Assembly: GCA_934446565.1 (NCBI GenBank)
Contig: CAKSEO010000008.1
Coordinates: 6,792 to 70,791, forward strand
Length of the DNA: 64,000 nucleotides
Origin: an uncultured Oscillospiraceae bacterium
GTDB lineage: Bacteria; Bacillota; Clostridia; Oscillospirales; Ruminococcaceae
Direction: 5' to 3'
A program made the translations under genes and the position numbers. The notes beneath the pieces are model-generated. The model saw only the letters and a list, made by a program, of their open reading frames with translations, did not search any database and was not told where the DNA came from. Numbering within the stretch: the stretch's first letter is position 1; every line of letters starts with the position of its first letter. Positions 36,131-45,546 of this stretch are shown piece after piece.

Positions 36131-37470
36131 TGTTTCAGGTCTTTCGTAATGCGTGGATGGACACGCAGCTGCGTAAAAAGATTTTGTACACACTGTTCAT
36201 CATCGTCCTGTTCCGTTTAGGCTCCAACATTTTCGTTCCTTTCCTTGACAACTCCGCCATCAGCACAATGATGTCCGGCGCGTCGCTACTCAATTACCTC
36301 GATGTAATGACCGGCGGCTCTCTCGGAAAGGGTACTCTGCTGGCAATGTCGATCTCGCCTTACATCAATGCGTCGATCATCATCCAGCTTCTTGCTGTCG
36401 CTATCCCTCCTCTGGAAAAGCTCCAGAAAGAGGGAGAGGAAGGCAGAAAGAAACTCAATACGATCACTAAGATCACATCGCTCGCGCTTGCAGTGCTTCA
36501 GGCCATCGCGTTCTACTTCACGCTTAGAAACGGTTACACCGATTCCAACGGAGTTCACACTGCGATTCTTAAGTACGGCGATATCCGCGAAGCAAACCCT
36601 GACATGTTCGCAGTCGTTCTTTCCGCGATCGTTATCGTTTCCTGCTTCGTTGCAGGTGCGTCGATGATCATCTGGCTGGGCGACCGCATCAATGAAAAGG
36701 GTATCGGCAACGGTATCTCCATGATACTCTTTGCAGGTATCATCTCGGGTCTTCCCAATGCAGTGACATACTTCGTATCGCTCTGCAAGGAGAACCTCGC
36801 AAACATCGGCTTCGTTCTGCTTGCAATTGTGATTTTCATCGCAATGGTATGGTTCGTCATCATGATGACCAATGCAGAGCGCAGAATACCGGTGCAGTAC
36901 GCTAAGCGCGTAGTCGGCAGAAAGATGTACGGCGGCCAGTCCACTCACATCCCGATAAAGGTTGCGATGTCCGGCGTTATGCCTATCATCTTTGCAATGT
37001 CGCTGATGAGCCTTCCGCAGACGATTCTGTTCTTCTTCGGGATCAACGGAACCGGCGATACGTTCTGGGACGGCTTCGTAAGACTGTTCAGCCAGAGCAG
37101 CCCGCTGTATGCAGTTATCTACTTCCTGCTCATCATCGCATTCAACTATTTCTATGTTTCCATTCAGTATAATCCTGTTGAGATCGCAAATAACCTGAAG
37201 AAGAACAACGGCGCTATTCCTGGTTACAGACCGGGCAAGCCCACTTCTGACTTCATCTACAACTCTCTCAACAAGATAACGCTGATCGGTGCGATATTCC
37301 TCGGAATCGTCGCAATATTCCCGATCATTCTGGCGCTTTGCGTACCCTCACTTCAGGGTATCAGCATCGGCGGTACAACGATCCTGATCGTTGTCGGCGT
37401 TGCACTTGAGACCGTAAGATCTCTCGAGAGCCAGATCATGATGCGTCATCACCCCGGCTTCCTTGATTAA
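36130..37470 (+). CDS. secY: Preprotein translocase subunit SecY
   Basis: The 446-residue membrane protein has the ten-segment SecY pattern: TLFIIVLFRLGSNIFVPF, then GTLLAMSISPYINASIIIQL, then NERKGIGNG-type loop DRINEKGIGNGISMILFAG, then RRIPVQYAKRVVGRKMYGGQ, and C-terminal TILIVVGVALETVRSLESQ. It forms the protein-conducting channel for export and membrane insertion. Coupled to rplO by the TAATG overlap, as in other spc operons. Confidence 0.98.
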   Translation: MFQVFRNAWMDTQLRKKILYTLFIIVLFRLGSNIFVPFLDNSAISTMMSGASLLNYLDVMTGGSLGKGTLLAMSISPYINASIIIQLLAVAIPPLEKLQKEGEEGRKKLNTITKITSLALAVLQAIAFYFTLRNGYTDSNGVHTAILKYGDIREANPDMFAVVLSAIVIVSCFVAGASMIIWLGDRINEKGIGNGISMILFAGIISGLPNAVTYFVSLCKENLANIGFVLLAIVIFIAMVWFVIMMTNAERRIPVQYAKRVVGRKMYGGQSTHIPIKVAMSGVMPIIFAMSLMSLPQTILFFFGINGTGDTFWDGFVRLFSQSSPLYAVIYFLLIIAFNYFYVSIQYNPVEIANNLKKNNGAIPGYRPGKPTSDFIYNSLNKITLIGAIFLGIVAIFPIILALCVPSLQGISIGGTTILIVVGVALETVRSLESQIMMRHHPGFLD

Positions 37471-37482
37471 AAAAGTCCCTGT

Positions 37483-37504
37483 GCCTGCCGGACTTCCGGC
37501 GGGC
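37483..37504 (+). other. Intercistronic hairpin between secY and adk
   Basis: Stem GCCTGCCGG/CCGGCGGGC (one G-T pair) with a four-base loop, 13 bases after the secY stop. Only GGGGTTTCTTCC follows, so it is not a strong terminator. Confidence 0.6.
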
Positions 37505-37548
37505 TGAGGGGTTTCTTCCAGACGACACGTTGCGAATAGGAGAACACC

Positions 37549-38181
37549 ATGAATCTGATTTTTTTAGGCGCTCCGGGCGCAGGTAAGGGTACCCAGGCTG
37601 AGGTAGTCTGCAAAGAGCTGAATATCCCGGCTATCTCCACTGGCAATATGCTCCGCGAGGCTGTAAAGAACGGCACCGCTGCTGGTCTTGCTGCCAAGGC
37701 ATATATGGACAGAGGCGACCTCGTTCCTGACGAAGTCGTTATCGGTATCCTCAAGGACAGGATAGCAGAGGACGACGCAAAGAACGGCTTCATTCTCGAC
37801 GGCTTCCCCAGAACTGTTGCACAGGCTGAGGCACTCGAGAAGATGGGCGTGAACATCGACAAGGTTGTCGAGATACACGTTCCCGATGAGGCTATCACAG
37901 CAAGAATGTCCGGCAGACGCGTTTGCGAGGGCTGCGGAAATTCTTATCACATTCAGTACAAGCCCACAAAGGTAGAGGGCATCTGCGACGCTTGCGGCGC
38001 AAAGGTTGTTCAGAGAGTTGACGACAAGCCCGAAACCGTTATCAGCCGTCTTAAGACCTACCACGAGAAAACTGCTCCCCTCAAGGATTTCTACGCTGCG
38101 AAGGGCAAGCTCGTGACCGTCGAGGGTCAGGACGAGATCTCCGAGACCTCCAAGCTGACTCTGGCTGCAATAAAGGGCTGA
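37549..38181 (+). CDS. adk: Adenylate kinase, zinc-lid type
   Basis: The 210-residue enzyme interconverts ATP + AMP and 2 ADP. It has the P-loop GAPGAGKGTQAEVV, ISTGNMLREA for AMP binding, FILDGFPRTVAQAEAL, and a long LID carrying four Cys (CEGCGNSYH and CDACGAKV), the structural zinc site of Gram-positive adenylate kinases. AGGAG precedes the ATG. Its place after secY is conserved in Firmicutes. Confidence 0.98.
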   Translation: MNLIFLGAPGAGKGTQAEVVCKELNIPAISTGNMLREAVKNGTAAGLAAKAYMDRGDLVPDEVVIGILKDRIAEDDAKNGFILDGFPRTVAQAEALEKMGVNIDKVVEIHVPDEAITARMSGRRVCEGCGNSYHIQYKPTKVEGICDACGAKVVQRVDDKPETVISRLKTYHEKTAPLKDFYAAKGKLVTVEGQDEISETSKLTLAAIKG

Positions 38182-38209
38182 TCTTTATTAAAGAAAAGCG
38201 TGACTATAA

Positions 38210-38965
38210 ATGATAACAATTAAAAATCCAACAGAGCTTAAAGCTATGCTCAAAGCCGGTGAGCTCGCCGCACAGGCGCTCGAACTTGCAGGCAGGAACG
38301 CTGTTCCAGGCATCTCAACATGGGAACTGGACAGGATCGTCAACGATTACGTTGTATCTCATGGCGGCTCATCGCCGTGCAAGGGCTATTGCGGATTTCC
38401 GGGGCATAACTGCTTCTCTATAAACGAGCAGCTGATCCACGGTATCCCCTCCAAGAAGGTGATCCTTCACGAGGGCGATATAATTTCCTGTGATATCGTT
38501 GCTGAACTCAACGGTTTCATGGGCGACAACACCAAGACCTTCAGAGTCGGAAAGGTTTCAGACGAGGCCGAAAGACTGCTGAAAGTTACCGAGGAAGCAA
38601 TGTTCAAGGGCATTGAACAGGCGGTGGCTGGAAACAGGATAGGCGATATCTCCAACGCGATCCAGACTCACGTTGAATCAAACGGGTATGCGGTTTGCCG
38701 TAAGTATATAGGTCACGGGATAGGACGTGAGATGCACGAGGACCCGGAGGTTCCGAATTTCGGACGCGCCGGTAGAGGTCCGAGGCTGTGCCAGGGAATG
38801 ACGATCGCCATCGAGCCGATGGTGAACACGAATTCGCCTGACAACATCACTCTCAAGGACGGCTGGACGGTAGTAACTACCGACGGCAGCCTCTCAGCTC
38901 ACTTCGAAAATACTGTTGCCATCACGGACGGCGCGCCGATCATACTCACGCAGCCGGAGCACTGA
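38210..38965 (+). CDS. map: Methionine aminopeptidase, type I
   Basis: The 251-residue enzyme removes the initiator Met from new proteins. It has ISCDIVAELNGFMGDNTKTF with two metal-ligand Asp residues, GHGIGREMHEDPEVPNFG with the catalytic and ligand His, and TIAIEPMV and HFENTVAITD with ligand Glu residues. It lacks the N-terminal zinc finger seen in eukaryotic forms. Short gap after adk. Confidence 0.98.
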   Translation: MITIKNPTELKAMLKAGELAAQALELAGRNAVPGISTWELDRIVNDYVVSHGGSSPCKGYCGFPGHNCFSINEQLIHGIPSKKVILHEGDIISCDIVAELNGFMGDNTKTFRVGKVSDEAERLLKVTEEAMFKGIEQAVAGNRIGDISNAIQTHVESNGYAVCRKYIGHGIGREMHEDPEVPNFGRAGRGPRLCQGMTIAIEPMVNTNSPDNITLKDGWTVVTTDGSLSAHFENTVAITDGAPIILTQPEH

Positions 38966-38970
38966 ACCTG

Positions 38971-39228
38971 ATGGAGATAACAGCTGGAATAGTAATAATC
39001 AGCGCCGCGGGGCATGACAAGGGACAGTGGTTCCTGGTCACGGGCGTTGACGGCAGGTATGCATACCTCGCCGACGGCAAGGAGCGAAAGCTCTCCGCCC
39101 CGAAGAAAAAGAACCTGAAACATATCCGTTTCACCGGTCATTCGCTCCAAGCGGACGGTATGACGGATAAAAGGCTTAGGACCGCACTCCGCGGACTGAG
39201 CCGGAGCATCGCCGAGGAGAGTGAATAG
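38971..39228 (+). CDS. KOW-domain RNA-binding protein (L14e/L27e-like)
   Basis: The 85-residue basic protein starts [20 protein letters not shown] with a KOW-like beta core ([20 protein letters not shown]) and a Lys-rich middle. It is a small family found between map and infA in many Clostridia, distantly like archaeal/eukaryotic L14e. Likely ribosome- or RNA-associated; its function is not established. It starts five bases after the map stop and ends just before infA. Confidence 0.85.
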   Translation: MEITAGIVIISAAGHDKGQWFLVTGVDGRYAYLADGKERKLSAPKKKNLKHIRFTGHSLQADGMTDKRLRTALRGLSRSIAEESE

Positions 39229-39229
39229 C

Positions 39230-39448
39230 TTGTCTAAAGAAGATGTATTAGAAGTTGAGGGCGTTATTCTGGAAGCACTGCCCAACGCACAGTTCAAAGT
39301 AGAGCTTTCAAACGGTCATAAGATCTTAGCACACATCAGCGGCAAGCTGAGAATGAACTTCATTCGAATCCTGCCCGGTGACAAAGTGACCGTTGAAATG
39401 TCGCCTTACGACCTGACCAAAGGCAGGATCACATGGCGTGCCAAGTGA
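39230..39448 (+). CDS. infA: Translation initiation factor IF-1
   Basis: The 72-residue OB-fold protein starts at TTG (39230), giving the usual [11 protein letters not shown]-terminus. The GTG at 39221 is too close to the GAGGAG site and lies inside the previous gene's end. Core: [40 protein letters not shown] segment and [10 protein letters not shown]-1 binds the 30S A site during initiation. Confidence 0.97.
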   Translation: MSKEDVLEVEGVILEALPNAQFKVELSNGHKILAHISGKLRMNFIRILPGDKVTVEMSPYDLTKGRITWRAK

Positions 39449-39486
39449 TCCAGGCAGAGTAAACTATCCTAAAGGAGGGTATTTCA

Positions 39487-39600
39487 ATGAAAGTTAGACC
39501 TTCAGTAAAGCCTATTTGCGATAAGTGCAAGGTTATCAAGCGCAAGGGTAAAGTTATGGTTATCTGTGTTGAACCTAAGCACAAGCAGAGACAGGGCTGA
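39487..39600 (+). CDS. rpmJ: 50S ribosomal protein L36
   Basis: The 37-residue L36 reads [20 protein letters not shown] and ends [10 protein letters not shown]. The CxxC, a later Cys and a His form the zinc site of the C+ type. AAAGGAGG is upstream. Confidence 0.97.
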   Translation: MKVRPSVKPICDKCKVIKRKGKVMVICVEPKHKQRQG

Positions 39601-39635
39601 TAAGTTCTGAATTCCATTCAAGAGGAGGAAAAAGT

Positions 39636-40004
39636 ATGGCAAGAATTGCTGGCGTAGACCTGCCCAAGGAAAAGCGCGTAGAGATCGGTCTTACCTATGT
39701 TTACGGCATCGGCAGAAAGTCTGCAAATGATATCCTGGCTAAGGCCGGCGTAAATCCTGACACCCGCGTCAAGGATCTTACCGATGAGGAAGAAGCCAAG
39801 ATCCGTGAAGTTATCGATCACGGTTATCTCGTAGAGGGTGACCTCAGAAGAACTGTTGCGCTCAACATCAAGCGTCTTGTTGAGATCAACTGCTTCCGCG
39901 GAACCCGTCATCGCAAGGGTCTTCCCTGCCGCGGTCAGAGAACCAAGACCAACGCTAGAACTCGCAAGGGTCCGAAGAAGACTATTGCTAACAAGAAGAA
40001 GTAA
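39636..40004 (+). CDS. rpsM: 30S ribosomal protein S13
   Basis: The 122-residue S13 has [20 protein letters not shown] and [20 protein letters not shown], the tRNA- and S19-contacting tail. AGGAGG precedes the start. First r-protein gene of the alpha part. Confidence 0.98.
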   Translation: MARIAGVDLPKEKRVEIGLTYVYGIGRKSANDILAKAGVNPDTRVKDLTDEEEAKIREVIDHGYLVEGDLRRTVALNIKRLVEINCFRGTRHRKGLPCRGQRTKTNARTRKGPKKTIANKKK

Positions 40005-40025
40005 TCACAGAAAGGTGGTATAATA

Positions 40026-40427
40026 ATGGCAGCAACCAAGGGCAAGCAGCAGGTTGTACGCAGACGTCGTGAGCGTAAGAACATCGAGAACGGTGCAGCT
40101 CATATCCAGTCTACATTCAACAACACAATCGTTACTATTACCGACCTTCAGGGCAACGCTCTTTCATGGGCAAGCGCAGGCGGACTGGGCTTCAGAGGCT
40201 CCAGAAAGTCCACACCGTTCGCAGCTCAGACAGCAGCAGATGTTGCAGCTAAGGCAGCTATGGAGCACGGTCTCAAGACTGTTGAGGTTTTCGTTAAGGG
40301 CCCCGGCGCAGGTCGTGAGGCAGCTATCAGAGCTCTCCAGGCAGCAGGTCTTGAGGTTAAGCTCATCAAGGACGTAACTCCGATCCCCCACAACGGATGC
40401 CGTCCCCCCAAGAGAAGACGTGTTTGA
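40026..40427 (+). CDS. rpsK: 30S ribosomal protein S11
   Basis: The 133-residue S11 has [39 protein letters not shown] and ends [17 protein letters not shown]. It forms the platform near the E site. The gap to rpsM is 21 bases. Confidence 0.98.
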   Translation: MAATKGKQQVVRRRRERKNIENGAAHIQSTFNNTIVTITDLQGNALSWASAGGLGFRGSRKSTPFAAQTAADVAAKAAMEHGLKTVEVFVKGPGAGREAAIRALQAAGLEVKLIKDVTPIPHNGCRPPKRRRV

Positions 40428-40463
40428 TCACTGAACAGAACCGAGCTGTTCGTTTACTCGGCG

Positions 40464-40495
40464 TCGGCATAGCAGGATCCCCCTGCAAAGCCGAT
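40464..40495 (+). other. Intercistronic hairpin between rpsK and rpsD
   Basis: Nested stems GTCGGC/GCCGAT and GCAGG/CCTGC in the 98-nt gap before rpsD. In many bacteria S4 represses the alpha operon by binding a leader structure; this hairpin is a candidate for a local equivalent, unproven. Confidence 0.5.
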
Positions 40496-40525
40496 ATTAC
40501 TATTGAATAACGGAGGAAAATTACA

Positions 40526-41122
40526 ATGGCAGTTAATCGCGATCCGATTTTAAAGAGATGCAGAGCACTTGATCTTAGCCCCGCAGTTCTGGGCTACGAC
40601 AAGAAGTCCAACAGAAACCCCAACGGCAACAAGAGAAAGAAGGAATCTGAGTACGCTTCCCAGCTCAAGGAGAAGCAGAAGCTCAAGTTCATCTACGGCG
40701 TTCTCGAGAAGCAGTTCTATCACTACTATGAGCTGGCTACCAAGGAAGAAGGTATCGCCGGTGAGAACCTCCTCAAGCTCCTCGAGTCCAGACTCGACAA
40801 CGTTGTTTTCAGAATGGGCATGGCTTGCACAAGACGCGAGGCTCGTCAGCTGGTTTCTCACGGTCATTTCTGTGTGAACGGCAAGAGAGTTGATATCCCC
40901 TCTTACAGAGTTAAGGTTGGCGACGTTATCTCCCTGCACGAGAACAGCAAGAAGAGCAAGAAGTTCGAGCAGATCGCCGAAGTTGCTGGCGGCAGAGTTA
41001 CTCCCCTCTGGCTCGAAGTTAACAAGGAGGCAGGCACAGCTAAGGTACTCCGTGCTTTCCAGCGTGAGGAGCTTGACTACGATATCGCTGAACACTTAAT
41101 TATCGAGCTGTATTCTAAATAA
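40526..41122 (+). CDS. rpsD: 30S ribosomal protein S4
   Basis: The 198-residue S4 has SEYASQLKEKQKLKFIYGVL, GMACTRREARQLVSHGHFCV and the S4 domain NGKRVDIPSYRVKVGDVISL. The N-terminal CxxC zinc motif of other S4 proteins is absent here. S4 starts 30S assembly. The ATG follows GGAGG. A 217-nt gap to rpoA follows, with several weak stems but no gene. Confidence 0.98.
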   Translation: MAVNRDPILKRCRALDLSPAVLGYDKKSNRNPNGNKRKKESEYASQLKEKQKLKFIYGVLEKQFYHYYELATKEEGIAGENLLKLLESRLDNVVFRMGMACTRREARQLVSHGHFCVNGKRVDIPSYRVKVGDVISLHENSKKSKKFEQIAEVAGGRVTPLWLEVNKEAGTAKVLRAFQREELDYDIAEHLIIELYSK

Positions 41123-41339
41123 TAGCATAGAAGCATACAGATATTTAGTGCAGTTATTTTTAATTCATAGTCTGTATCGGTTGATTAAGACCGTAAACTG
41201 TGCCAATGCTAGGGATATGCTGAAAACCAGGTTTTCCCGTTTAAAGCTGCGGCACGGGCAGAATGTGATTTAAAATTAACAGCGAATATGGCAATAAGCA
41301 CAGGATAATTAACAGACGAGAACTTGTGGAGGGTACCAA

Positions 41340-42299
41340 ATGCTTGAAAAAATCGAAAAGCTCAATATCGAAACCTCAAAATTACGCTCAGACGGAACTT
41401 ATGGAATGTTTGTTCTCGAACCCCTTCAGAGCGGCTACGGCAACACTCTCGGTAACAGCCTGAGAAGAGTGCTCCTCTCCTCGCTGCCCGGCGTTGCTGC
41501 TACATCCGTGAAGATCGACGGCGTTCAGCACGAGCTTTCTACTGTTCCTGGCGTTAAAGAGGATGTTACTGAGCTGATCCTCAACATCAAGGGACTCAGA
41601 GCTAAAATGTACGGCGAAGCCCCCAAGACCATCTACATCGAGGCAGAGGGCGAGGGCGAGGTAACAGCCGGCGATATCAAGACCGATTCCGAGGTTGAGA
41701 TCCTCGATCCCGGTATGCACATCGCTACACTTAGTGCTGGCGCCAAGCTGTTCATGGATATCACGCTGGACAGAGGCAGAGGCTACGTTTCTGCTGAACT
41801 TAACAAAGAGCAGCTCCAGCCTGTTATTGGAGTAATCCCGATTGACAGTATCTATACTCCTGTCCTGAAGTGCAACTATACTGTTGAAAATACCCGTGTG
41901 GGTCAGAGGACCGATTTCGAGAAGCTCATCATCGAGATCTGGACCGATGGCACTATCTCCGCAAAGGAAGCCGTTTCTTATGCGGCTAAGATACTCATAG
42001 AGCGCCTCAAGCTGTTTGCTGATCTCTCTGATGATTCCGAGCAGCCTGAGCTGATGGTTGAGAAGGAAGAGAACCGCAAGGATAAGCTCCTCGAGATGAC
42101 TATCGAGGAACTCGAGCTGTCCGTTCGTTCTTTCAACTGCCTCAAGCGCGCTGGTATTAATACAGTAGATGACCTGATCAACAAGTCCCCGGAGGACATG
42201 ATGAAGGTCAGAAACCTGGGTAAGAAGTCGTTCGATGAGGTAAAGGCTAAGCTCCAGTCTCTCGGATTTGACCTCGCACCTTCTGAAGAAAACAACTGA
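41340..42299 (+). CDS. rpoA: RNA polymerase alpha subunit
   Basis: The 319-residue subunit has the N-terminal dimerisation domain ([20 protein letters not shown]) and a C-terminal domain ([20 protein letters not shown] and [19 protein letters not shown] [19 protein letters not shown]) that binds UP elements and activators. The presence of this C-terminal domain fits the A-tract element upstream of flagellin. Start ATG after GGAGG. Confidence 0.98.
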   Translation: MLEKIEKLNIETSKLRSDGTYGMFVLEPLQSGYGNTLGNSLRRVLLSSLPGVAATSVKIDGVQHELSTVPGVKEDVTELILNIKGLRAKMYGEAPKTIYIEAEGEGEVTAGDIKTDSEVEILDPGMHIATLSAGAKLFMDITLDRGRGYVSAELNKEQLQPVIGVIPIDSIYTPVLKCNYTVENTRVGQRTDFEKLIIEIWTDGTISAKEAVSYAAKILIERLKLFADLSDDSEQPELMVEKEENRKDKLLEMTIEELELSVRSFNCLKRAGINTVDDLINKSPEDMMKVRNLGKKSFDEVKAKLQSLGFDLAPSEENN

Positions 42300-42353
42300 T
42301 AACGGCGGTCTAACCGCTGATAACTACATTCCTACTGAAAGGAGAATGGAAAT

Positions 42354-42695
42354 ATGCCGGGAACAAGAAAGCTGGGCAGACCCAGCGACCACAGAAAGGC
42401 AATGCTCAGAGGCATGGTTACATTCCTGCTGGAGAACGGTAAGATCGAGACCACCGTTACTCGTGCGAAGGAAGTTCGCGCAGAGGCAGAAAAGATGATC
42501 ACACTTGGCAAGGTGAACACACTTCACACTAAGCGCCAGGTTCTTGCATACGTTACTAAGGAAGATGTCGCTAAGAAGGTATTCGACGAGATCGCTCCCA
42601 AGTACGCAGACAAGAATGGTGGTTACACCAGAATCTATAAGATCGGTCCGCGCCGCGGTGACGCAGCAGAGATGGCAATCATTGAGCTGGTTTAA
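42354..42695 (+). CDS. rplQ: 50S ribosomal protein L17
   Basis: The 113-residue short L17 has [20 protein letters not shown] and ends [20 protein letters not shown]. It is the last gene of the supercluster and sits near the tunnel exit. AAAGGAG precedes the ATG. Two terminators follow. Confidence 0.98.
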   Translation: MPGTRKLGRPSDHRKAMLRGMVTFLLENGKIETTVTRAKEVRAEAEKMITLGKVNTLHTKRQVLAYVTKEDVAKKVFDEIAPKYADKNGGYTRIYKIGPRRGDAAEMAIIELV

Positions 42696-42816
42696 TTGCT
42701 GATCTGATAATTCCCTCCCCTTACGGGGGACATCAAAGGGATATAGTCATAACCCCGCATTACAAAAGGAATTGTAGTGCCGCATAACTTACGCAGACCA
42801 TACCCCAACCAATAAT

Positions 42817-42850
42817 AAGGACGCTTTTCACTGAAAGGCGTCCTTTTTCT
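42817..42850 (+). terminator. Terminator of the ribosomal supercluster
   Basis: Stem AAGGACGC/GCGTCCTT with a 13-base loop, then TTTCT, about 120 bases after rplQ. Confidence 0.85.
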
Positions 42851-42897
42851 ATATATAAATATAGTATAGACATTCGGCAAACCAGAAATCGAAGAAC

Positions 42898-42931
42898 AAA
42901 AAGGGAGAGTTTTTACAAGCTCTCCTTTTTA
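42898..42931. terminator. Second, probably bidirectional terminator
   Basis: A-rich left flank, stem GGGAGAG/CTCTCC with loop TTTTTACAAG, then TTTTT. Being flanked by A and T runs, it could stop transcription from both sides. The remaining bases to 43090 are AT-rich without a gene; the left end of the integrated element probably lies here. Confidence 0.7.
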
Positions 42932-43090
42932 GTTATTAATTCTGCCTGTTGCTCAATCTTTAACATAAGCGTTTGTTAATAAATAACAAAAATTTCATCG
43001 CCACGCACAAAACGCAGACAAAATCTTTGGCATAATAGCCGAATTTGTTTGCTCCACAATATACCAAAACAATCCAAAAAGGAGACTATT

Positions 43091-43294
43091 ATGTTGAACA
43101 TTCTCTATAACACCAAGTCGCCCCGCTGCAATTCCAGTAAGTGCTTTGCATATTGGGACGGAAAATGCTCGGCTTTGGTTAGCAGCAGCTTTAAGGGCGG
43201 CTGCCCGTTCTTCAAAGATAAGGAAGCGAAAGCAGCGGAAGATTTACGCTGCAAGGATAGGGTTGAAAAGTGGAAAGCAGCTCAGAAGAAATAA
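43091..43294 (+). CDS. Small Cys-rich protein of the integrative element
   Basis: The 67-residue protein (ATG at 43091 after AAAAAGGAG) reads LNILYNTKSPRCNSSKCFAY and then DGKCSALVSSSFKGGCPFF, with five Cys, suggesting a metal-binding zinc-finger-like fold, and a Lys-rich helix at the end. Similar small proteins open many integrative elements of gut Clostridia, just before the replication initiator. Function is unknown. Confidence 0.7.
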   Translation: MLNILYNTKSPRCNSSKCFAYWDGKCSALVSSSFKGGCPFFKDKEAKAAEDLRCKDRVEKWKAAQKK

Positions 43295-43336
43295 ATCCGC
43301 AGAAATTTCTATCTTTCAGAAAGGCGATGATTTTTT

Positions 43337-44395
43337 ATGAACGCAATATTCCAGATGCTAAATCCGAGCAATACGCTGACTGTCAACCGCCTGCTGGCTC
43401 ATGCAATAGGTCTGTCAGAAGCAGTGGTTTACGCCGCCCTAATATCGAAATGCAGCTACTACGAACGCAACGGTATGCTGGACGACAGCGGCTGGTTCTA
43501 CTCAACCGTTCCCGACCTTGAAGCAAGCACCGCTCTTTCTGAGTATCAGCAGAAACGCTGCATAAAGAATCTGGTGGACGCCGGGCTTATCGAAAGCAAG
43601 AACCGTGGACTTCCCGCCAAGCGCTGTTTTCGTATCATCGAGGATATAGAACTTATCTCAAACCTCATTTCACAGGGAGAGAAAAAGCAGTTGTCCATAA
43701 AACCGGCTGCTGTGCAGTCCTACGAAAAGAAACGTAAGAACAGGATTGACGCACAACCGCCTTGCTCCGCAGAAACTACGGAGCAGGAGAAAAGCACCAC
43801 CATTAACGACTTTGGAGCTTGCTCCGAAGAAACTGCGGAGCAGCCTGACGAGGAACTTCCGTCCCTGCTCCCGAGAAACTTCGGAGCAAGCTCTGAAAAA
43901 TCCGTCCTCCCCTCATTATATAAATCTAAAGATAATAAATCAAAAGAAAATAATCCTCTATCAATCAATCCAACGGACGGCGCTGATTTGATGGATAGGA
44001 TCGATTCTTCAATACCGAATACGGTTTCCTCCGATGAACGGACGGACTACACGGATATTATCCGGGAGAACATCGGTTATGATTATCTTCTTGAAAACAG
44101 CCCGTCACAGAAAGGCAGGATAAACGAAATCGTCGGGATAATGCTTGACGTGGTATGCTCCACCAAAAAGTATATCCGTGTGAACGGCGAGGACTTTCCG
44201 CAGAGCGTTGTAAAATCACAGTTCCTCAAACTGGACAGCACCCATATTGAGTATGTGATTACGGCGCTCGACAAGAACACAAGCGATGTACGCAACATCA
44301 GGGCGTATCTCATAACGGCTCTGTATAACGCCCCGCTGACGATCGACAGCTTTTATTCAGCAATGGTCAATCACGATATGTACGGCAGTAAATGA
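43337..44395 (+). CDS. Replication initiator-like protein (RepA/DUF6017 type)
   Basis: The 352-residue protein has an N-terminal winged-helix part (RLLAHAIGLSEAVVYAALIS, then WFYSTVPDLEASTALSEYQQ and KNLVDAGLIESKNRG) typical of initiator N-domains. A variable middle (about 115-230) includes three Gln/Glu-rich peptide repeats, and the C-terminal DUF6017-like domain runs from YDYLLENSPSQKGRINEIVG to the end. In elements of this kind it is thought to start autonomous replication after excision. The middle is encoded by three 21-bp inverted repeats listed separately. It is followed by the parA remnant. Confidence 0.72.
   Translation: MNAIFQMLNPSNTLTVNRLLAHAIGLSEAVVYAALISKCSYYERNGMLDDSGWFYSTVPDLEASTALSEYQQKRCIKNLVDAGLIESKNRGLPAKRCFRIIEDIELISNLISQGEKKQLSIKPAAVQSYEKKRKNRIDAQPPCSAETTEQEKSTTINDFGACSEETAEQPDEELPSLLPRNFGASSEKSVLPSLYKSKDNKSKENNPLSINPTDGADLMDRIDSSIPNTVSSDERTDYTDIIRENIGYDYLLENSPSQKGRINEIVGIMLDVVCSTKKYIRVNGEDFPQSVVKSQFLKLDSTHIEYVITALDKNTSDVRNIRAYLITALYNAPLTIDSFYSAMVNHDMYGSK
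43764..43887 (+). repeat. Three 21-bp inverted repeats inside the initiator gene (iteron-like)
   Basis: Copies at 43764-43784, 43821-43841 and 43867-43887 share GCTCCG-type left arm, AGAAACT core and CGGAGC right arm; the third has one arm change. Starts are 57 and 46 bases apart. Additional GGAGC/GCTCC half sites lie between. They could be initiator-binding sites marking an origin, or just DNA under a repeated peptide. Confidence 0.6.
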
Positions 44396-44424
44396 GGGTG
44401 CTAAAAGCACGGAAAGGACATTTT

Positions 44425-44592
44425 ATGAAAGCAATTGCAATCTATAATCACAAGGGCGGCGTAGGAAAGACCACAACGGCTATCAACCTCGCAAACGAGC
44501 TTCACGAAAACGCTGCATTTTCAGTGGGTGACATGGGAAAACGTCATGATGCTGTTTTTGAAAATGGTCGTTGCAAAGGTCTGCGTGGATAA
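44425..44592 (+). pseudogene. parA partition ATPase remnant
   Basis: The first 28 residues are ParA: MKAIAIYNHKGGVGKTTTAI with the deviant Walker A motif, then NLANELHEN. The reading frame then turns into unrelated sequence and stops after 55 residues; normal ParA is about 250-280. The ATG at 44425 follows GGAAAGGA, so only the 3' side is lost. This is the first of a series of deletion joins in the element. Confidence 0.85.
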
Positions 44593-44758
44593 TTCCGAGT
44601 TCTTTACGACGGTGATTTACAATGGCTTTAACAGCTTTGTGAATGAAATCAGCGGCACAATAACGCAGTATTCTTTCATCGACACAAACGACTGGCAGGT
44701 CGCAGCCCAGTATTTCGTATCTTCTTCGCAGGCGTCGCAAATCATCAAAGGTAGTTAA
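44531..44758 (+). pseudogene. C-terminal fragment of an unidentified element protein
   Basis: A frame different from parA encodes about 65 residues, including KVCVDNSEFFTTVIYNGFNS and TQYSFIDTNDWQVAAQYF, ending ASQIIKGS. It lies between the parA remnant and the VirB4 fragment, where conjugation genes (partition, coupling protein, VirB6, PrgI) would normally be. It looks like the end of one of them, but I cannot say which. Confidence 0.45.
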
Positions 44759-45491
44759 GCGGCAGCTCACGGCAATGCGCTCCAACAAAATGCAGAAAGA
44801 GAAAAAGGCGTCGCAGCACGGCGTTTACTCTGACGTGATTTCGGACGACCTGAAACAGTCCCTTGCCGAAGCAGAGGAACTGCTGAACGATTTGCAGAGC
44901 AAAAATCAGAAGATGTTCCTGCTTAATCTGGTGGTAATGGTGACGGGAACCAGCTTTGACGAACTGGATAACAACACGGATAAAATCGAAGCCGTGTTCC
45001 GTAAGCACGTCTGCACTACCTCAAGAGCCAACTTTCAGCAGGAGGACGCAATGGCAAGCTGTCTGCCGCTGGGAAACTGCCGCTTAAAGGTGCGCCGCAC
45101 TCTCACAACGGAAAGCGCCTGCGTATTCATGCCGTTTAATTCAAAGGAGCTGTCGCAGAAAGGCGGCGTTTACTACGGATTGAATCAGACCACCAACAAT
45201 CTGATCATCTTCAACCGTGCAAGTCTTATAAACGCCAACGGATTTATTCTCGGCTGCCCCGGCTCCGGCAAGTCGTTCAGCGCAAAGCGGGAAATGGTGA
45301 ATGTGTTCCTCGCGACCGACGATGAAATAATCATCGTGGATCCGGAACGTGAATACACGAACCTCGTCAAGGCGCTCGGCGGCGAACTTCTCTACATATC
45401 CGAAAGCAGCGACACGCACCTTAACCCGCTTGAAATCTCGCTTGAGGAATACAACAAGGGGGAAGATGTCGTAAGCTCCAAAGCTGTATAA
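44754..45491 (+). pseudogene. VirB4/TraE-type conjugation ATPase fragment
   Basis: About 240 residues match the middle third of VirB4-family ATPases of Gram-positive conjugative elements: QLTAMRSNKMQKEKKASQHG, then SFDELDNNTDKIEAVFRKH, NNLIIFNRASLINANGFILG, Walker A GCPGSGKSFSAKRE and Walker B DDEIIIVDPEREY. It stops after NPLEISLEEYNKGED. The N-terminal third and the C-terminal ATPase half (normal length about 800) are missing, and the open frame continues upstream of the first ATG into the join. It cannot power a type IV secretion system. Confidence 0.88.
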
Positions 45492-45546
45492 GCTTATGAC
45501 TACGAAATTCGGCGAGTAATGCTCAGATAGTATAGGGGTGATATAT

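Noticed and set aside
42700..43090. Left attachment site of the element
   Set aside because: Only one end of the element is in the window, so no direct repeat pair can be identified.
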